This document shows, one piece after another, positions 34,601 to 45,700 of a stretch of DNA of 64,000 nucleotides. Below the pieces are notes generated by a model that was not told the origin of the DNA, did not search any database, and saw only the letters and a program-made list of their open reading frames with translations. The translations under genes were made by a program, and so were the position numbers. This DNA is from Chimonanthus salicifolius. Taxonomy: Eukaryota > Streptophyta > Magnoliopsida > Laurales > Calycanthaceae. The stretch is taken from positions 8,609,438 through 8,673,437 of the forward strand of contig CM023537.1 in the NCBI GenBank assembly GCA_013350335.1. Reading direction: 5' to 3'. Position 1 is the first letter of the stretch, and every line of letters begins with the position of its first letter.

Positions 34601-35927
34601 TACTTAATTACTCACCATAATTCCTTCCAAAAATCACACACATTTCATGCTTAAATAAATTTCATTACATAATGTCCTTAATGTATTTATTTTTCCTTAA
34701 CCTAATTTATCCACTTTTCCATCCTTCCATTTGATGGATTTGAGATCCAAGGCCTATGATTATTTGGCCACCATCAAATTTAACAAGAATGGATCCCAAA
34801 ACTTAAACCCTAAAAATCCAAATCTCTTGTTTAGGAATTACTTACAATCCGACGCCTCCTCCGACTTCCGTCACTCCCATCGGCTTCCTTGGCCTCCTTT
34901 CTTCTTCGTCTCCTTGTTTGAACGGCTAAGATGCTTGATCCATGGTGAAAACACCATAGCTTGGGTTTGGCCATGATAGGGTTTGATTTGAGAGAGAGAA
35001 GGGAGGAGAAGATGGAGATAAATAACCCAAGGTCTTGATCTTGGAGTGATGAGCCCAAGCTTACACCTTTCTCCTCTCTTTTCTTATTCTTTCTCTTGGT
35101 TTTCTTCCTCTCCTTTTCCTTGGGTGTGGGACGGTGGTGGAGAACAAGAGAGAGAGAGAGTATGATATCGTTGGAGTGGAGAGAATGAGATGAAAAGTCA
35201 TCTCATCTCTTGGTTGTCTAAAATACACTCCACATTAACTCTCCCACCAACCAAACTTAGATATTTTTCATGCTTTTTGACCCAACCACATTACCCAACG
35301 TTTTTTTTCTTTTTGCCTTAAGATAAGATGGCTTTTGGTTTTCCACCTTTTGACCATTTGACCCTCATTTGAATAATTTAATCATTTAATTAATTAGATA
35401 ATTAGGTTAAGTTAATTCCCATTTAATTTAATTCCATTAAATTTCTTCCATAAAATCCACCCATGGTTGACCAAGTCAACCATGGTGGCCGGCCCCAACA
35501 ATTCTTGGTCCACACACCACCTCACTTAGTGAGGTGGAGGTGGGTCCCAATTGGCCACATCACCTTGGCTTAATTCAAATTAACTTAGGTGATTTAAATT
35601 TAATACAACCCATTCCAACTAATTGGATCATCATTGTGCCCATGGCCCAATTACATTCAGCCTTACCCATTTACCTTAGGGCTTACATCATCTTGATCCA
35701 TTGGGTCCCAATTGGGTATTGGGTCCACTTTGACCATCCTTGGCCCAATTGACCAACATTGACCCGTTAAGTAAACTTAAATCCAATCCATAATCCATTG
35801 GGCCCTAGTTGGGCCTTTGTCTACATTTTGATCCATTTACTATCTATTCCATCCAATTTCCAAATTCCACCATAAAAAAATAAATAATAATATATATATA
35901 TTACTTTACAAATTCCAGGCCATTACA
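31620..35927. mobile_element. 4.3-kb solo LTR of an LTR retrotransposon
   Basis: The unit starts TGTAATGTCC and ends GGCCATTACA, giving the inverted termini TGTAATG/CATTACA expected of an LTR, and is flanked by an identical 5-bp duplication ATCTC (31615-31619 and 35928-35932). No primer-binding site, gag-pol frame or second LTR lies inside, so this is most simply a solo LTR left by recombination between two LTRs. At 4308 bp it is in the size range of the giant LTRs of LARD and Tat/Ogre-type gypsy elements. The left part has a tandem array (32271-32515); the middle (33050-34800) is T/C- and ATTA-rich with many short imperfect TTAAAATC-like repeats. Confidence 0.82.
32271..32515 (+). repeat. 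49-bp tandem array, five units, each with a short hairpin
   Basis: Five units begin near 32271, 32319, 32368, 32417 and 32466, with the shared body CAAAACCTCGTC and AACAATCACAAATCAT. Each unit contains inverted arms around a 10-12-base loop: CTTGAC/GTCAAG, TGGAC/GTCCA, CTGGAC/GTCCAG, a weaker AGAC/GTCC version, and CTTGATG/CATCAAG. It lies inside the giant solo LTR. Confidence 0.8.
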
Positions 35928-36884
35928 ATCTCTGTATCATTAATGAACCATTTTTGGATATGATAAAAACTTTCTTTCACATGAGCAAGCGTGTAAATTC
36001 AAATTCCATTTGATGGCAGATTTGTGAGAAAATACATTAGGGATTAAGATTGAGTAGGGTTAAATGGTTCTAATTTTAAAGGGTCTAAATTAATTGTTAA
36101 GATTTTTAATTAAATCTCATACTTATTTAATATATACTTGGTAGGACTATGAAAACACAAGTATTGAATATGATGAGCTTCGAGTTTAAATTGGCTTTTC
36201 AAGTAGGTTATGACCTTTTGCAGTCGACCTTGTTTTTTTTAACTTAAATTAATTTTAGACCCTAGCCTAAATTGACTTAATTTTTAAACCCAACCTAGAT
36301 ACACTCTTAATCTCACCCCCTCTATATATTCTATCCATCGCTTTATACGTTCAAGTGGTTGGATATCCCTATTTTCCGTGGGAAGTCTCGTCTTTAAAGT
36401 ATCTTATCTGATCCATAGTATTTATGGGCAGTCTTACGGATCTAAGGTTTTTCCAATAATCACTATCCGATTTCCACGATTAAAAAATACACGAATATGA
36501 TTCAATATACAAATTTGTCCTCAAAGCATAAGTCCATATTTGGAGAATTGGACACACTAGTTTAGGTATATAATACACACTGGCATTTACCAATTTAAAT
36601 CCCCAATTTTCCAATATCTTTGTAACTAAATTTGTCATCTCAAACAAACTAATAAAATCAAGGGACTGTTTACGGCATGGAATGCATTGAAATAGTCTAA
36701 ATTTACGGTGTCCTTAACTCACGTTCTCACACTTCTGTTTTGAATTTCAAACTAATCCTCCCTACATTAGAAAATCAACAAAACAAAATGAATGAATTCA
36801 CCCATTTCATCACATCTCCATCTCCATCTCCATCTTCATCACATCTAATCTAATTCTGAGGTTGCTCCAATCTTCACCATCTCT

Positions 36885-39043
36885 ATGACAAGAAGGTCTC
36901 TCTCTCTAAACTAGAATTTCAAATTTAAAACCTTGTGTTGTGATTTATTTAATTTCATTGAAACAAATAAAGATTTTTAAATATACCCACTAAATCAAAA
37001 TCATTCATGTTTTGCAACTTGCAGAAACAGTATTGTAGCAAAGATGAAGAAAAGAACGAAGATGGTCTTCCATTGCTGCCTTGTTCCACCAACAGGTTCT
37101 TTTGTCCTCTGTTTTCTTTTCTGTTTTTTTTTTTTTGTGGATATTTAGTATTTGGGTGTTAAGTTAATATCCATATGAATGCCATTGCCTAAGAATCCTA
37201 GTTTCGGTTACATGTCAAATGGACCCATTTGAATGGAAAAATGGGAAAAAAATGGATCAAGAAAATGAATAGCACTGTATAACTCACGTTCACTTATCCA
37301 TGTCAAGATTTTAAATGTTAAGTATGAGCTTAGGTTGAATTTGTAAGAATATACCATGATCTATTTTATCTGTTGATACCATGTCTATTGGTTGATAGTA
37401 GAGGTGAAACTTGGGTCGGGTTTTGACATAGACCCGAAATTTTTGTAGGGCTAAGTTATACAATTTCAAATTCGTGTCAAATTTGGTTAAGGAAAAAATC
37501 CACATAAATCCAGGTCAGGTTGGGTTCCTGAATTTGGATTACCAAGTCAAGTTAGACCTGGTCAGACTCAACCATTTTTTACATGAGTTAGAGTTGGATA
37601 TATCAAAACCTGGCCGAATCGGCCTGAATCTCCGTCCTAATTGGTACTTGTGTGATTTGAGATAATTAACAATGCATGTGTGGTCTACAACAGTTCATTT
37701 TGGATATAATAGGTTTTAAAAAAATTAGATTTGACTCAAACTCAATAAAATTTGTTGACTGACTTGACTTAAAGTCATTGTTAAAAACCTACATTAACAC
37801 AATATTGTTCACTTTGGACCCGCAGATGGGTCCGCACAACTTTATTTCTAGCGAACATACCCAAGGAATATTTAAAAAAAAATTGTACTAAAAGGAGGAA
37901 GCATTCCATCTTAAATACCAGGGAAACACACCCATTTTAGGCAATGTGGGACTTTAGAGTGGTGCCTGCAATTTTAACTCCATGTATGGACGCCTGGCTC
38001 AAGGTTGGCCGCTCATCTGGGGTGGGATATCGCAACCTACCCCCTTTAAGACCAGAGCAGACAATTTTATCTCCATATATTGACCCACCCCACCCCTCCA
38101 GAGTCGCTCTTTATAGAGTTACCCAACTGTGTTGGTAGGGAGGCTTAGGCATACCGGTCATGTCCCATTATCTCTATGTATTGATAAGGTTGGGCCCTCA
38201 TCTGGGGTGGAGTATCAGGTCACTCTTCATAGAGTTACTCGATTGTGTTGGTAGAGAGGCTTACACTTACCGGTCATATCTCAAGGATTAGTCGGAAGTT
38301 CTAAGAGACTTAGACTCTTAGCATAAAGTGGTAATTTAGCGAATATTCAGACATGTATCGTTATTGTATTGGTAGGTACTCTATTTTGGAAAAATACAAT
38401 ATGGGTATTGATTTTGCTATTTAAATGCTTGGATGCAGAAATGAGAAATTCACATGCAAAAGTCGTCGATTCAAGGGACAGTGACACTAAAGCTACAACA
38501 AAGGGCCGTGGCTACAACAAACATACAATGTTGACTCAGCACACTAAGGAATCAGTTCTACATCCGAATCATATATCCGAGATTGAGTCCGAAGAAACAT
38601 GTTTAACCCGACCCACACCCAATAACAACAATAGCAAATCATCAATTCTTTGTCCAAGCCCTATTTCCAAAATCTACAGAAGGAACATATTCTGGACCAA
38701 GCCCACAAAGTACAATGTAAATGGATCATCAGTTCCTCATCCAAGCTCTGTGTCTGAATGTCATGATAACACACAATGCTCCAGCCCCACTAAAGAAGAA
38801 GTCGATAATATATCAGTTCCTCAACAAACCCCTACATCTGAAATCAAGACCGAAGGAACAAAATGGACCCGACCCACCGATGATGTTAAGGGATCCAATC
38901 CGCCTTCAAATTTTATCTCCAAACTTTGCAAAAGAAGAACATTGTGGACCAAGATTAGTAATAGAAATGCCAATCGATCAGTTCAACATCCAAGTAATAC
39001 CTCAGAAATCCATGAAGTCACACCACGGGAACTGGCCCACTAA
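36885..39043 (+). CDS. Unrecognised gene encoding 28-29-residue degenerate repeats (possibly broken)
   Basis: I do not recognise this protein. The best-supported part is 38439-39043 (about 200 codons), made of six degenerate units of 28-29 residues whose shared features are a start of S-S-V-x-H-P-S, then I-S-E-I, a WTKPT/WTRPT core and a final N-x-N-G. Two short upstream exons fit by splice rules: 36885-36895 (ATG ACA AGA AG) and 37025-37095, giving MTRRNSIVAKMKKRTKMVFH as N-terminus, with phases matching across both junctions (donor AG|GTCTCT, ACAG|GTTCTT; acceptors GCAG). The frame stops at 39043, but repeat-like sequence continues in a second frame (39024-39116) and an acidic protein-like segment (DFSDADFIVCNIEDDGTIYC) in a third frame around 39136-39198. 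This suggests a gene decayed by two frameshifts, or further unrecognised splicing. Rich in Ser, Thr, Pro, Asn and Lys; no membrane segment or domain seen. Confidence 0.35.
38001..38283. repeat. Diverged direct duplication in intron
   Basis: A segment containing AAGGTTGG-CTCATCTGGGGTGG, then CTCTT-ATAGAGTTAC, TGTGTTGGTAG, GAGGCTTA and ACCGGTCAT occurs at 38001-38153 and, shortened, at 38187-38278. It may be part of an old LTR or TRIM, since ATGTGGGACTTTAG just before it (37945) resembles the GATGTGGGA motif of the other TRIM LTRs. Confidence 0.5.
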
Positions 39044-41459
39044 CGGCGAAGCTAATGGATCAGCTTCTCAAGCAAATCACAACGGTGGATTTGTATCACC
39101 TGTGATGGAATGTTGACACAGATGTAGCACTTTTGACAGAAAATGACTTTAGCGACGCTGACTTCATAGTCTGCAACATTGAAGATGACGGGACCATATA
39201 CTGTAAAAGGGCCCAGAGCCAGTGCCAGGGCCTGGGCCTTGGCCGTCGGCAAGACTCACATTTCTTTGATGGAGAGGCGAGTTTCTCATATATGGTTTCC
39301 CGTCGCCCTGACTCCAGAGCGGCTTCAAGTCGTGCTAGCAGTACTAAAGACTACACTTCTTTTGCTTTCAATGTATAGATATTTCAAGCCCATTGAAGCA
39401 TTCCTTTTAAATGGGCCAGTGGCCCACTAAGTCTATGGGCTAAACTCACATTGGTTAGGCAATCCATGCTTCTCATTTGGTATTTTATCATAATTGATAG
39501 TGTCTCAACTGAATTTGATTAACCTTTTTTTTTTTTTTCTTATTATTAGTATTTTACCTTTATTCCTTATTAGATTAGATTAAAATATTTGACATGGACC
39601 TCTTTTTTTTTTTTGGAGAATGGGCAATTGTTGTGCCTCCCTCTGTTTTTCCAACTCATTTTTTTGAAGTTTTTTTCTACTAACTTACTCAAATATTGAG
39701 ACTGTAATTGTAAATCACTAAATATGTCAGCATTTAGATTGCACAAAAATTTGAGACTAGACTTTTTTTATTATGACACTGTTTTTTCTCAATTTATTAT
39801 AAGATTCATTGATTATTTTTCTTAATTTAGATAACATAAGCATCTCCACTCCATGTTGGAGGTTGGATTACCACATGCATCAGAAACGCCAAAGAGGAGT
39901 TGAATCCAAGACCTTTTAGTTTAGACAAACTGAACTATCCGTCTCCGTTGTTATTATTTTTCATCTTTCTTAAGACATGTTTGCCTGATTGGAGATCAAA
40001 CATGAACATATTCTCATATTTTAAGTTAACTCCAACCCATAAAATTATAGGTGTAATAGTGGTGACTTATATCTTTAAGAAATTCCAACCACAATTTAAA
40101 AATTAAAAAAAAAAAAAGGGTCAGTCAATCCAAGTTAGTCAATTCGAGTCAATTAGTTTTACTAAGTTTTGTCCAATTGAATTTAAAAACTAACCCAAAT
40201 TACTCGACTTGATGGAATTTTGAGTTGAGTATGAGTTTCGAATTTTTGAAAAATATTTTCAAACTTCTCTTCCAAAAGACATATTGATCTTTATAGGCTA
40301 ATGGTAAAGTTGCATTTGAACTTAACATTGGTGATAATACCAAATTGACAATTAGAAAAATACATCCATTCAAGTCTTTCCACTTCTTCCCATGTCCATG
40401 AAAAGTCTATACAAGTTTGCAATAGTTAGGAAGTTCAAGAAGTCGCATGCATAGGCTCTACCCTTGTGTATTTTGACTATGAAAAATGATTAAGTGTAAT
40501 AGACTTGACTATAATATAATTAAGCTTACGTTTTTATCATTTATTTATAAAATTTGAAAATATAATTTTTTTAAAATTAATAATTAAGATGTCTACATTT
40601 TGGTTATCTCTTCAACACCCCAAGTTTTAACCACGCGTTCAAACCAACGAAATAATAAAATGAGTTGCACGAGTAAAAGTAAAATATCATAAGTTTTAAA
40701 AGTGTAATTATTGAAGCACCATTGTCGTCATTAGGGTCATTAGACCCTACTTAATCTCTTTTTGCACTACGCTTATTCTACATTAGTCTAAATTCTTAGG
40801 GTAAAAAATTCAGTGGCCGTATGTATCGAACGGCGAAATATATTGGTTTGTTGAATTATACTCCACCTTTCTCTCCCACCATTTTTTTAAAAAAATATTT
40901 TTATAAGAAAAATTAAAAAAAATATATGGAAAAAATCTAATGTGAGCATATTTTGACCAAAAAAAAAAAGTTCTTTCTCATAAAGCATTAGAACCTTTAG
41001 AACCAAAGTTTCAATAGTATAAAGTATCTCCTAAATAATTAAAAATGACAATAATTTTATAAAATAGAAAATCAATATGAGAAAACACTCTCATATGAAA
41101 TTCATGTTCTCTAATTCCCCATAACAACATGTATCTTTTATTACAGTTTATAATTATTTTTGTGTAAAAAATTTGAACATCTTGAAAATGTTGAAAAATT
41201 AGAAAAATCACCAAAAACTCTAAATTTATATCAATCACATTAAGGACTCTTCATTTAAGTCTTTAAACATATGTATTTTATAACATTAATTTTTTTTTTT
41301 TCATAAAAAACCCCATAATAGGAATGAAAATTGCACTCTTTCACAAACCCATGGCCAAATGTTAATTTAGACCAATTTCTACAAACTAGGTCAAGGAATT
41401 CAAAACTTAGAACCCCTAAGTTACCAACGACAACAGAACAACTCTTGCCGGGAGAAAAC

Positions 41460-42065
41460 TATAATGGCCTCCACTTGTGTGGAGAAGTGTAAGAGAGAGA
41501 GTGGTCATATAGAGATTTACGCTAGTGAGGAATGCACAAGGTCCCCTACCGCTCAAGACAAAAAGTGGAAAGAAGTTTATAAGCTAATGCTCTCGTCCAA
41601 TCTAATACAACGCGTTTTGGGCTCTAGTGTGACACTTGAGCACACTAGAGCACAATGCAAAATCGTGAAGATCTATGGACTCCAAATCGGACAATATTGT
41701 GCTAATGGGGCATACCATTACATGTGGTATCAGAGTCCAGTTCAACTCTCAGACCAAGGTGTGGGAATATGAGAGTGTTAAAGCTGGGGACGACTCTTGT
41801 CCAAGGGGTGAGATTGTGACGGCTTCCACCTGTGTGGAGGGGTGTAAGAGAGAGAATGGCCACAGGGCCGGCCTTGGCTATAGGCGAAGTAGGCCGCCGC
41901 TTAAAGCCCACACCAATGCGACTAATTACTTTACTCACAATCTTAGGGTCTTCACTGCGCCGAGGGCCCCTGAGATTTCAGGGCATCTCTGGGCCAGCAG
42001 TGAATGGTTGTAGAGAGATTTGTGCCAGTGAGGATGTCACAAGGTCCCATACTGTCCAAAATGTC
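41460..42065 (+). mobile_element. Truncated TRIM retrotransposon with a nested insertion
   Basis: Left LTR 41460-41722 ends CCATTACA; TGTGGTATCAGAGTCC (41723-41738) is the primer-binding site; the internal part ends with CCAAGGGGTGAGAT (41801-41814), and the right LTR starts TGTGACGGCTTCCACC at 41815. The right LTR is interrupted by a hAT-like insertion and loses similarity to the left LTR near 42060, so its end is missing. Shared wording (ACGCGTTTTGGGC, CGGACAATAT, TATCAGAG-CC-AGTTCAACTC) shows it is related to the intact TRIM at 14179-14806, but older. Confidence 0.75.
41866..42006. mobile_element. hAT-like insertion in the TRIM right LTR
   Basis: Starts CACAGGGCCGGCCTTGG and ends GGGCCAGCAGTG. 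Its presence is shown by comparison with the left LTR, which runs without a break through GAGAGAG-GTGGTCATATAGAGA, where the right LTR has this 140-bp block. AATGG occurs on both sides as a decayed target duplication. Related to 26438-26600 in inverted orientation. Confidence 0.6.
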
Positions 42066-42690
42066 AAAGAAAACTCATTAGTGAGGATAATTCAACAAAT
42101 GAAATTAAGTGGACAAATGGATAAAGATGTTCGCCTTGAAAATTGATCACACTAGTTAAGGAAATTAGAGAGTTCATCTTGGAGATGAATGTATCTTTTG
42201 TCCAAATTGGCCTAGCAACAAATGAAGTAGCATATTATTTTGTTAATCTTAAAGTTACGGACCTTTTTTATAGTGTTTTCCTTCATTGAGCATGGAAGAA
42301 CTCTTGTTTCATTGTATTTATTGTAATTTTATTTTTGCTTGTTGTTTTTCTTTTCCTCGAATTAGACCTCTTCTGAATTTTTTTATCTATACTTTTTTTA
42401 TTTATTTTTAATATAATTTTCTTAGTTACCTCTAAAAAGAGAGTTAAAAACGCCAGCATAAAAAAAAAATAAAGAAGTTGGAAAAGGTAAAATACGTGTC
42501 GTCCTCTAATGCATAGCCGTAAAGCCGTAACGAAAACCGCGCCGTGAGGGAAATATTTTCGTAGAGAAGGGAGAGGCGTTTTTCTGGTTGAGACAGACGA
42601 GTAGGGACGACAGAAAGAAAACAGAGATGGGGAAATATGGCTGTTAGATCGGAGAGAGATGACTGAAAGTTGCAGGCGGTGAGGAAGGAA

Positions 42691-42700
42691 ATATAAAAGG
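42691..42700 (+). promoter_or_regulatory. TRS130 TATA box
   Basis: ATATAAAAGG lies 66 bp upstream of the TRS130 start codon in an otherwise GA-rich promoter. The spacing allows a transcription start near 42722-42730 and a leader of about 30 bases. Confidence 0.55.
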
Positions 42701-42756
42701 CCCAAATTTGTAACCATTTTCTCTCTGCGATGCGTTTTCACCCATTTTAGATTCAG

Positions 42757-45700
42757 ATGGCGAATTTCCTCGCTCAGTTTCAGACCATCAAAAGCACCTG
42801 CGATCATCTCATCATTGCAGGTGATTGAATTCTTCCTCCATTTCTTCTTCTCATCCCAGAACTACCCTTTTCCTTTTTTTTTTTTTTGTAATTTATTCAT
42901 TTACTTATTTATCGCTATTATTTTTTGAACTGGATCTCACCCAGATCTACATAGTAAAAGCATAGGATATTTCATTGTTTGCACGTTTGAGATGATTCAT
43001 AAAGAGGCTGAAAAAGAATATTCACTAAGAATTCGTATAGTTTTTCTTTTCATTGATCTTAAACTTTCACCATTTTACGGTTGCTTTACATTTCATCATA
43101 GCACAAATTGTTCCAAGAACAGTTGCCAATTCTTTTCCCTTGATGCACGGTATTGTGTGTGCATGGAATTGAGAACCAAGATTTGTTTTCCTGCCATTTC
43201 CTATGTCAAATAATCATCATTGTCAGCTCTGGTAGTTGATCTCGATTTGTTGTGGAGAGGTCGGAAAATAAATTCCCACTTGGTATGAATTGTGATACAT
43301 GTGCGACCAAAAACATACAGCCATTTGAAAATGTTCGAACTCTGCGAGTGAATCGAGGTGCATTTGAAAGCACTATATCAGCTGTATTTGCTGTTAAATT
43401 GTAGGAAGTGCTGCTGCCTTGATATGTTTCTTTATTTTAACTGCAAATGCTTATGAATCCATATCTGTGCAATCTATGAACATTGATCTGTATATTAAAA
43501 TACGATAATCTGCAATTTCTTATAATTGTACTAGTTCAATTAACTCTACCATAAAAGTAGGTATCCATCATTCATCGTGTGCCTGTTGCACATGAAGGGG
43601 GATCAGGTGGGTGGCCCAGGTACACAATTTGCCAAACCCAAATATGATATGACGGGTAAATGGCATTGATGGTGATGATTATGATGATGATGACAACGGC
43701 ATTTAAGTTTAGTTAGATCCTTCCATGTGCATCTTAAATTTTCTGCATACGTGCCTTAATCCTCATATAAGTTCTTTCTTTCTCTATGGACCCATGGAGA
43801 TTTTTGGATGCTTAATCAAACCACATGGCAAGTGTCTATTTTTTTCCTCATGTTTTTCTAAATTTGATTTTCTTGCTTTGATTTCCAGTTGAAGATGTAA
43901 GTGACTTGTGGCCTAATGTCAAAGACATGTTTGAGGAACGCTTGCCATTCAAGAAGGCATCGTTGAATAACAAGACTCGCAATTCGGTCTATGTGGAGAA
44001 GCTGCCAGCTGAATTGATATTGACAACTGATGCAAGGCTACGTAGCCGTTTCCCACAGGAACAGTCCCTATTTTGGTTTCGGGAGCCATATGCAACAGTA
44101 GTTCTTGTTACTTGTGAGGTATCCTCTCAATTTATGTTACTTATTCAGTGTTTCTTTGTGTTCCTTCTATTGGTTACACTATCTGTTTTGTTTCCGCTAG
44201 ATGAATTATGAGACCATTATGCTGCAGCAAAAACATTTATCTCTGGTCAGTCCTACCTTTTATCAGTAATAGAAATTACATGCAAAATACCACACCTCAC
44301 CCCCGTCCATCTCTCTGTCTCTCCCCCCACCCCTGGCCTGGCACATTCATGTTTATGGAGAAAAGTTGAACCCATAATTGGTTCTTTAATGTGCATGCAA
44401 GGTAATCATTGGAAGAGGTTTGATATTGTGTTTGGGTATTTCTGATGTAGACATTGATTTCTTGAATGGATGCAAGGAGGTCTATTCATTAATAGAGTAG
44501 AGATAGAGGATAATGATGTAACTGTATAGGAGATCCTATTCTATTACTTGGTATATATAAGGAAAAAGGAATTGTGTAGTATTTTGAGATTTGACCCATT
44601 TTTGCTGAAGCACTAATCAGGGAGCTGATACCTTGTGAAGGAGGGTGCTTGGCAGGATTGACAAGGAGCATCTTTTTTGCCCTAACAAGGTTCTAACTTT
44701 TCTTTATTGAGGGCCCTGTAATCTTCTTGTTGTTCAGTTCTGTTTCTTTTGAGTGTCAAGCAGTGTATTCTTTTTTTCCCCGTAAAAGAATCTAAGATTG
44801 GTCAAAGTAACTCATCATTCATTACAAATTGAAAGTTAGTAGCTGAAGTTGGTCTATGAGGTGACAAATCAATTAGGACTAGCCAAATGTGCTTTATGAT
44901 CAGAAGTCATCCCATGACCTTGATTCAACTGGGATACGTTTCTCAAGATAGCAAAGTATGGAAGCAAATCTTGCTTTTCTGGATTTATTGCACTAAATAA
45001 CTAAATTTAAGCTGAGGTGTGAGGTTTTTTAGAAGGATTAAAAACTTTCAAGTGACTTTTTCTGGGACATCTTCTCATTGAAGAAGTTGACTTACTTCAT
45101 TGATGTGCCTTGACAGGAAACTTGTATCTTTATACATTATTAATGACTTTGAACCAACAGTTGGCGTCGAATTTAAGTTTAACCCTGCATTATGATGTAG
45201 CTGAAAGTCTTCTGAGTGCAATAGGTTATTTTTGTGTGCTGCCTAGGGCCTTGAAGGGGGTATTGTTGCATTCCCCCTATCCTTTTTTTTTTTTTTTTTT
45301 CCTGAAATGGTGACAGATATTGTTGATAATAGACTTCTCAAGATGAGAACAGAAAAACAGACAAGCACTTAAGAACGAAGTCCAGGGAGGAACAAGATAC
45401 AGGTTATATATTCACAAAACAGAAGAGAGGTGCTCGGCTTTTGCCAGCAAGTCTCCAAGGTAGTTACCTTCTTTTGGAATGTGGAAATTGGTGATGAGAT
45501 GTCTAATTTCCTCCACCTAATTAGCTAATCTCCAAGGGTAGGGGTGCTGTCTCATGGCCCGAGTAATTGCACACATGGAATCTTCTAAATATGGACTGCT
45601 CTAAGGTTTTTTTTTTTTTAAATGACGGAGAACCCTAAGACCTCACTTCTCCCCAAGTACGAGGGCGTTAGGTAAAATTCCAGATGCACACAGACCTCGC

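Larger units (their letters stand above)
39044..42756. other. Intergenic region upstream of TRS130
   Basis: Apart from the frameshifted tail of the repeat-protein gene (39044-39380) and the truncated TRIM at 41460-42060, this is AT-rich DNA in which I see no gene. The last 150 bp carry the TRS130 core promoter. Confidence 0.55.

Noticed and set aside
38721..39116. Second-frame product of 131 codons over the repeat-protein gene
   Set aside because: Mostly a shadow of the main frame; only its last 30 codons look like displaced coding sequence, which I attribute to a frameshift rather than to a separate gene.
42283..42807. Minus-strand frame of 174 codons over the TRS130 start
   Set aside because: It is antisense to the TRS130 promoter and exon 1, ends in a Lys/Ile-rich low-complexity tail, and shows no protein family features.
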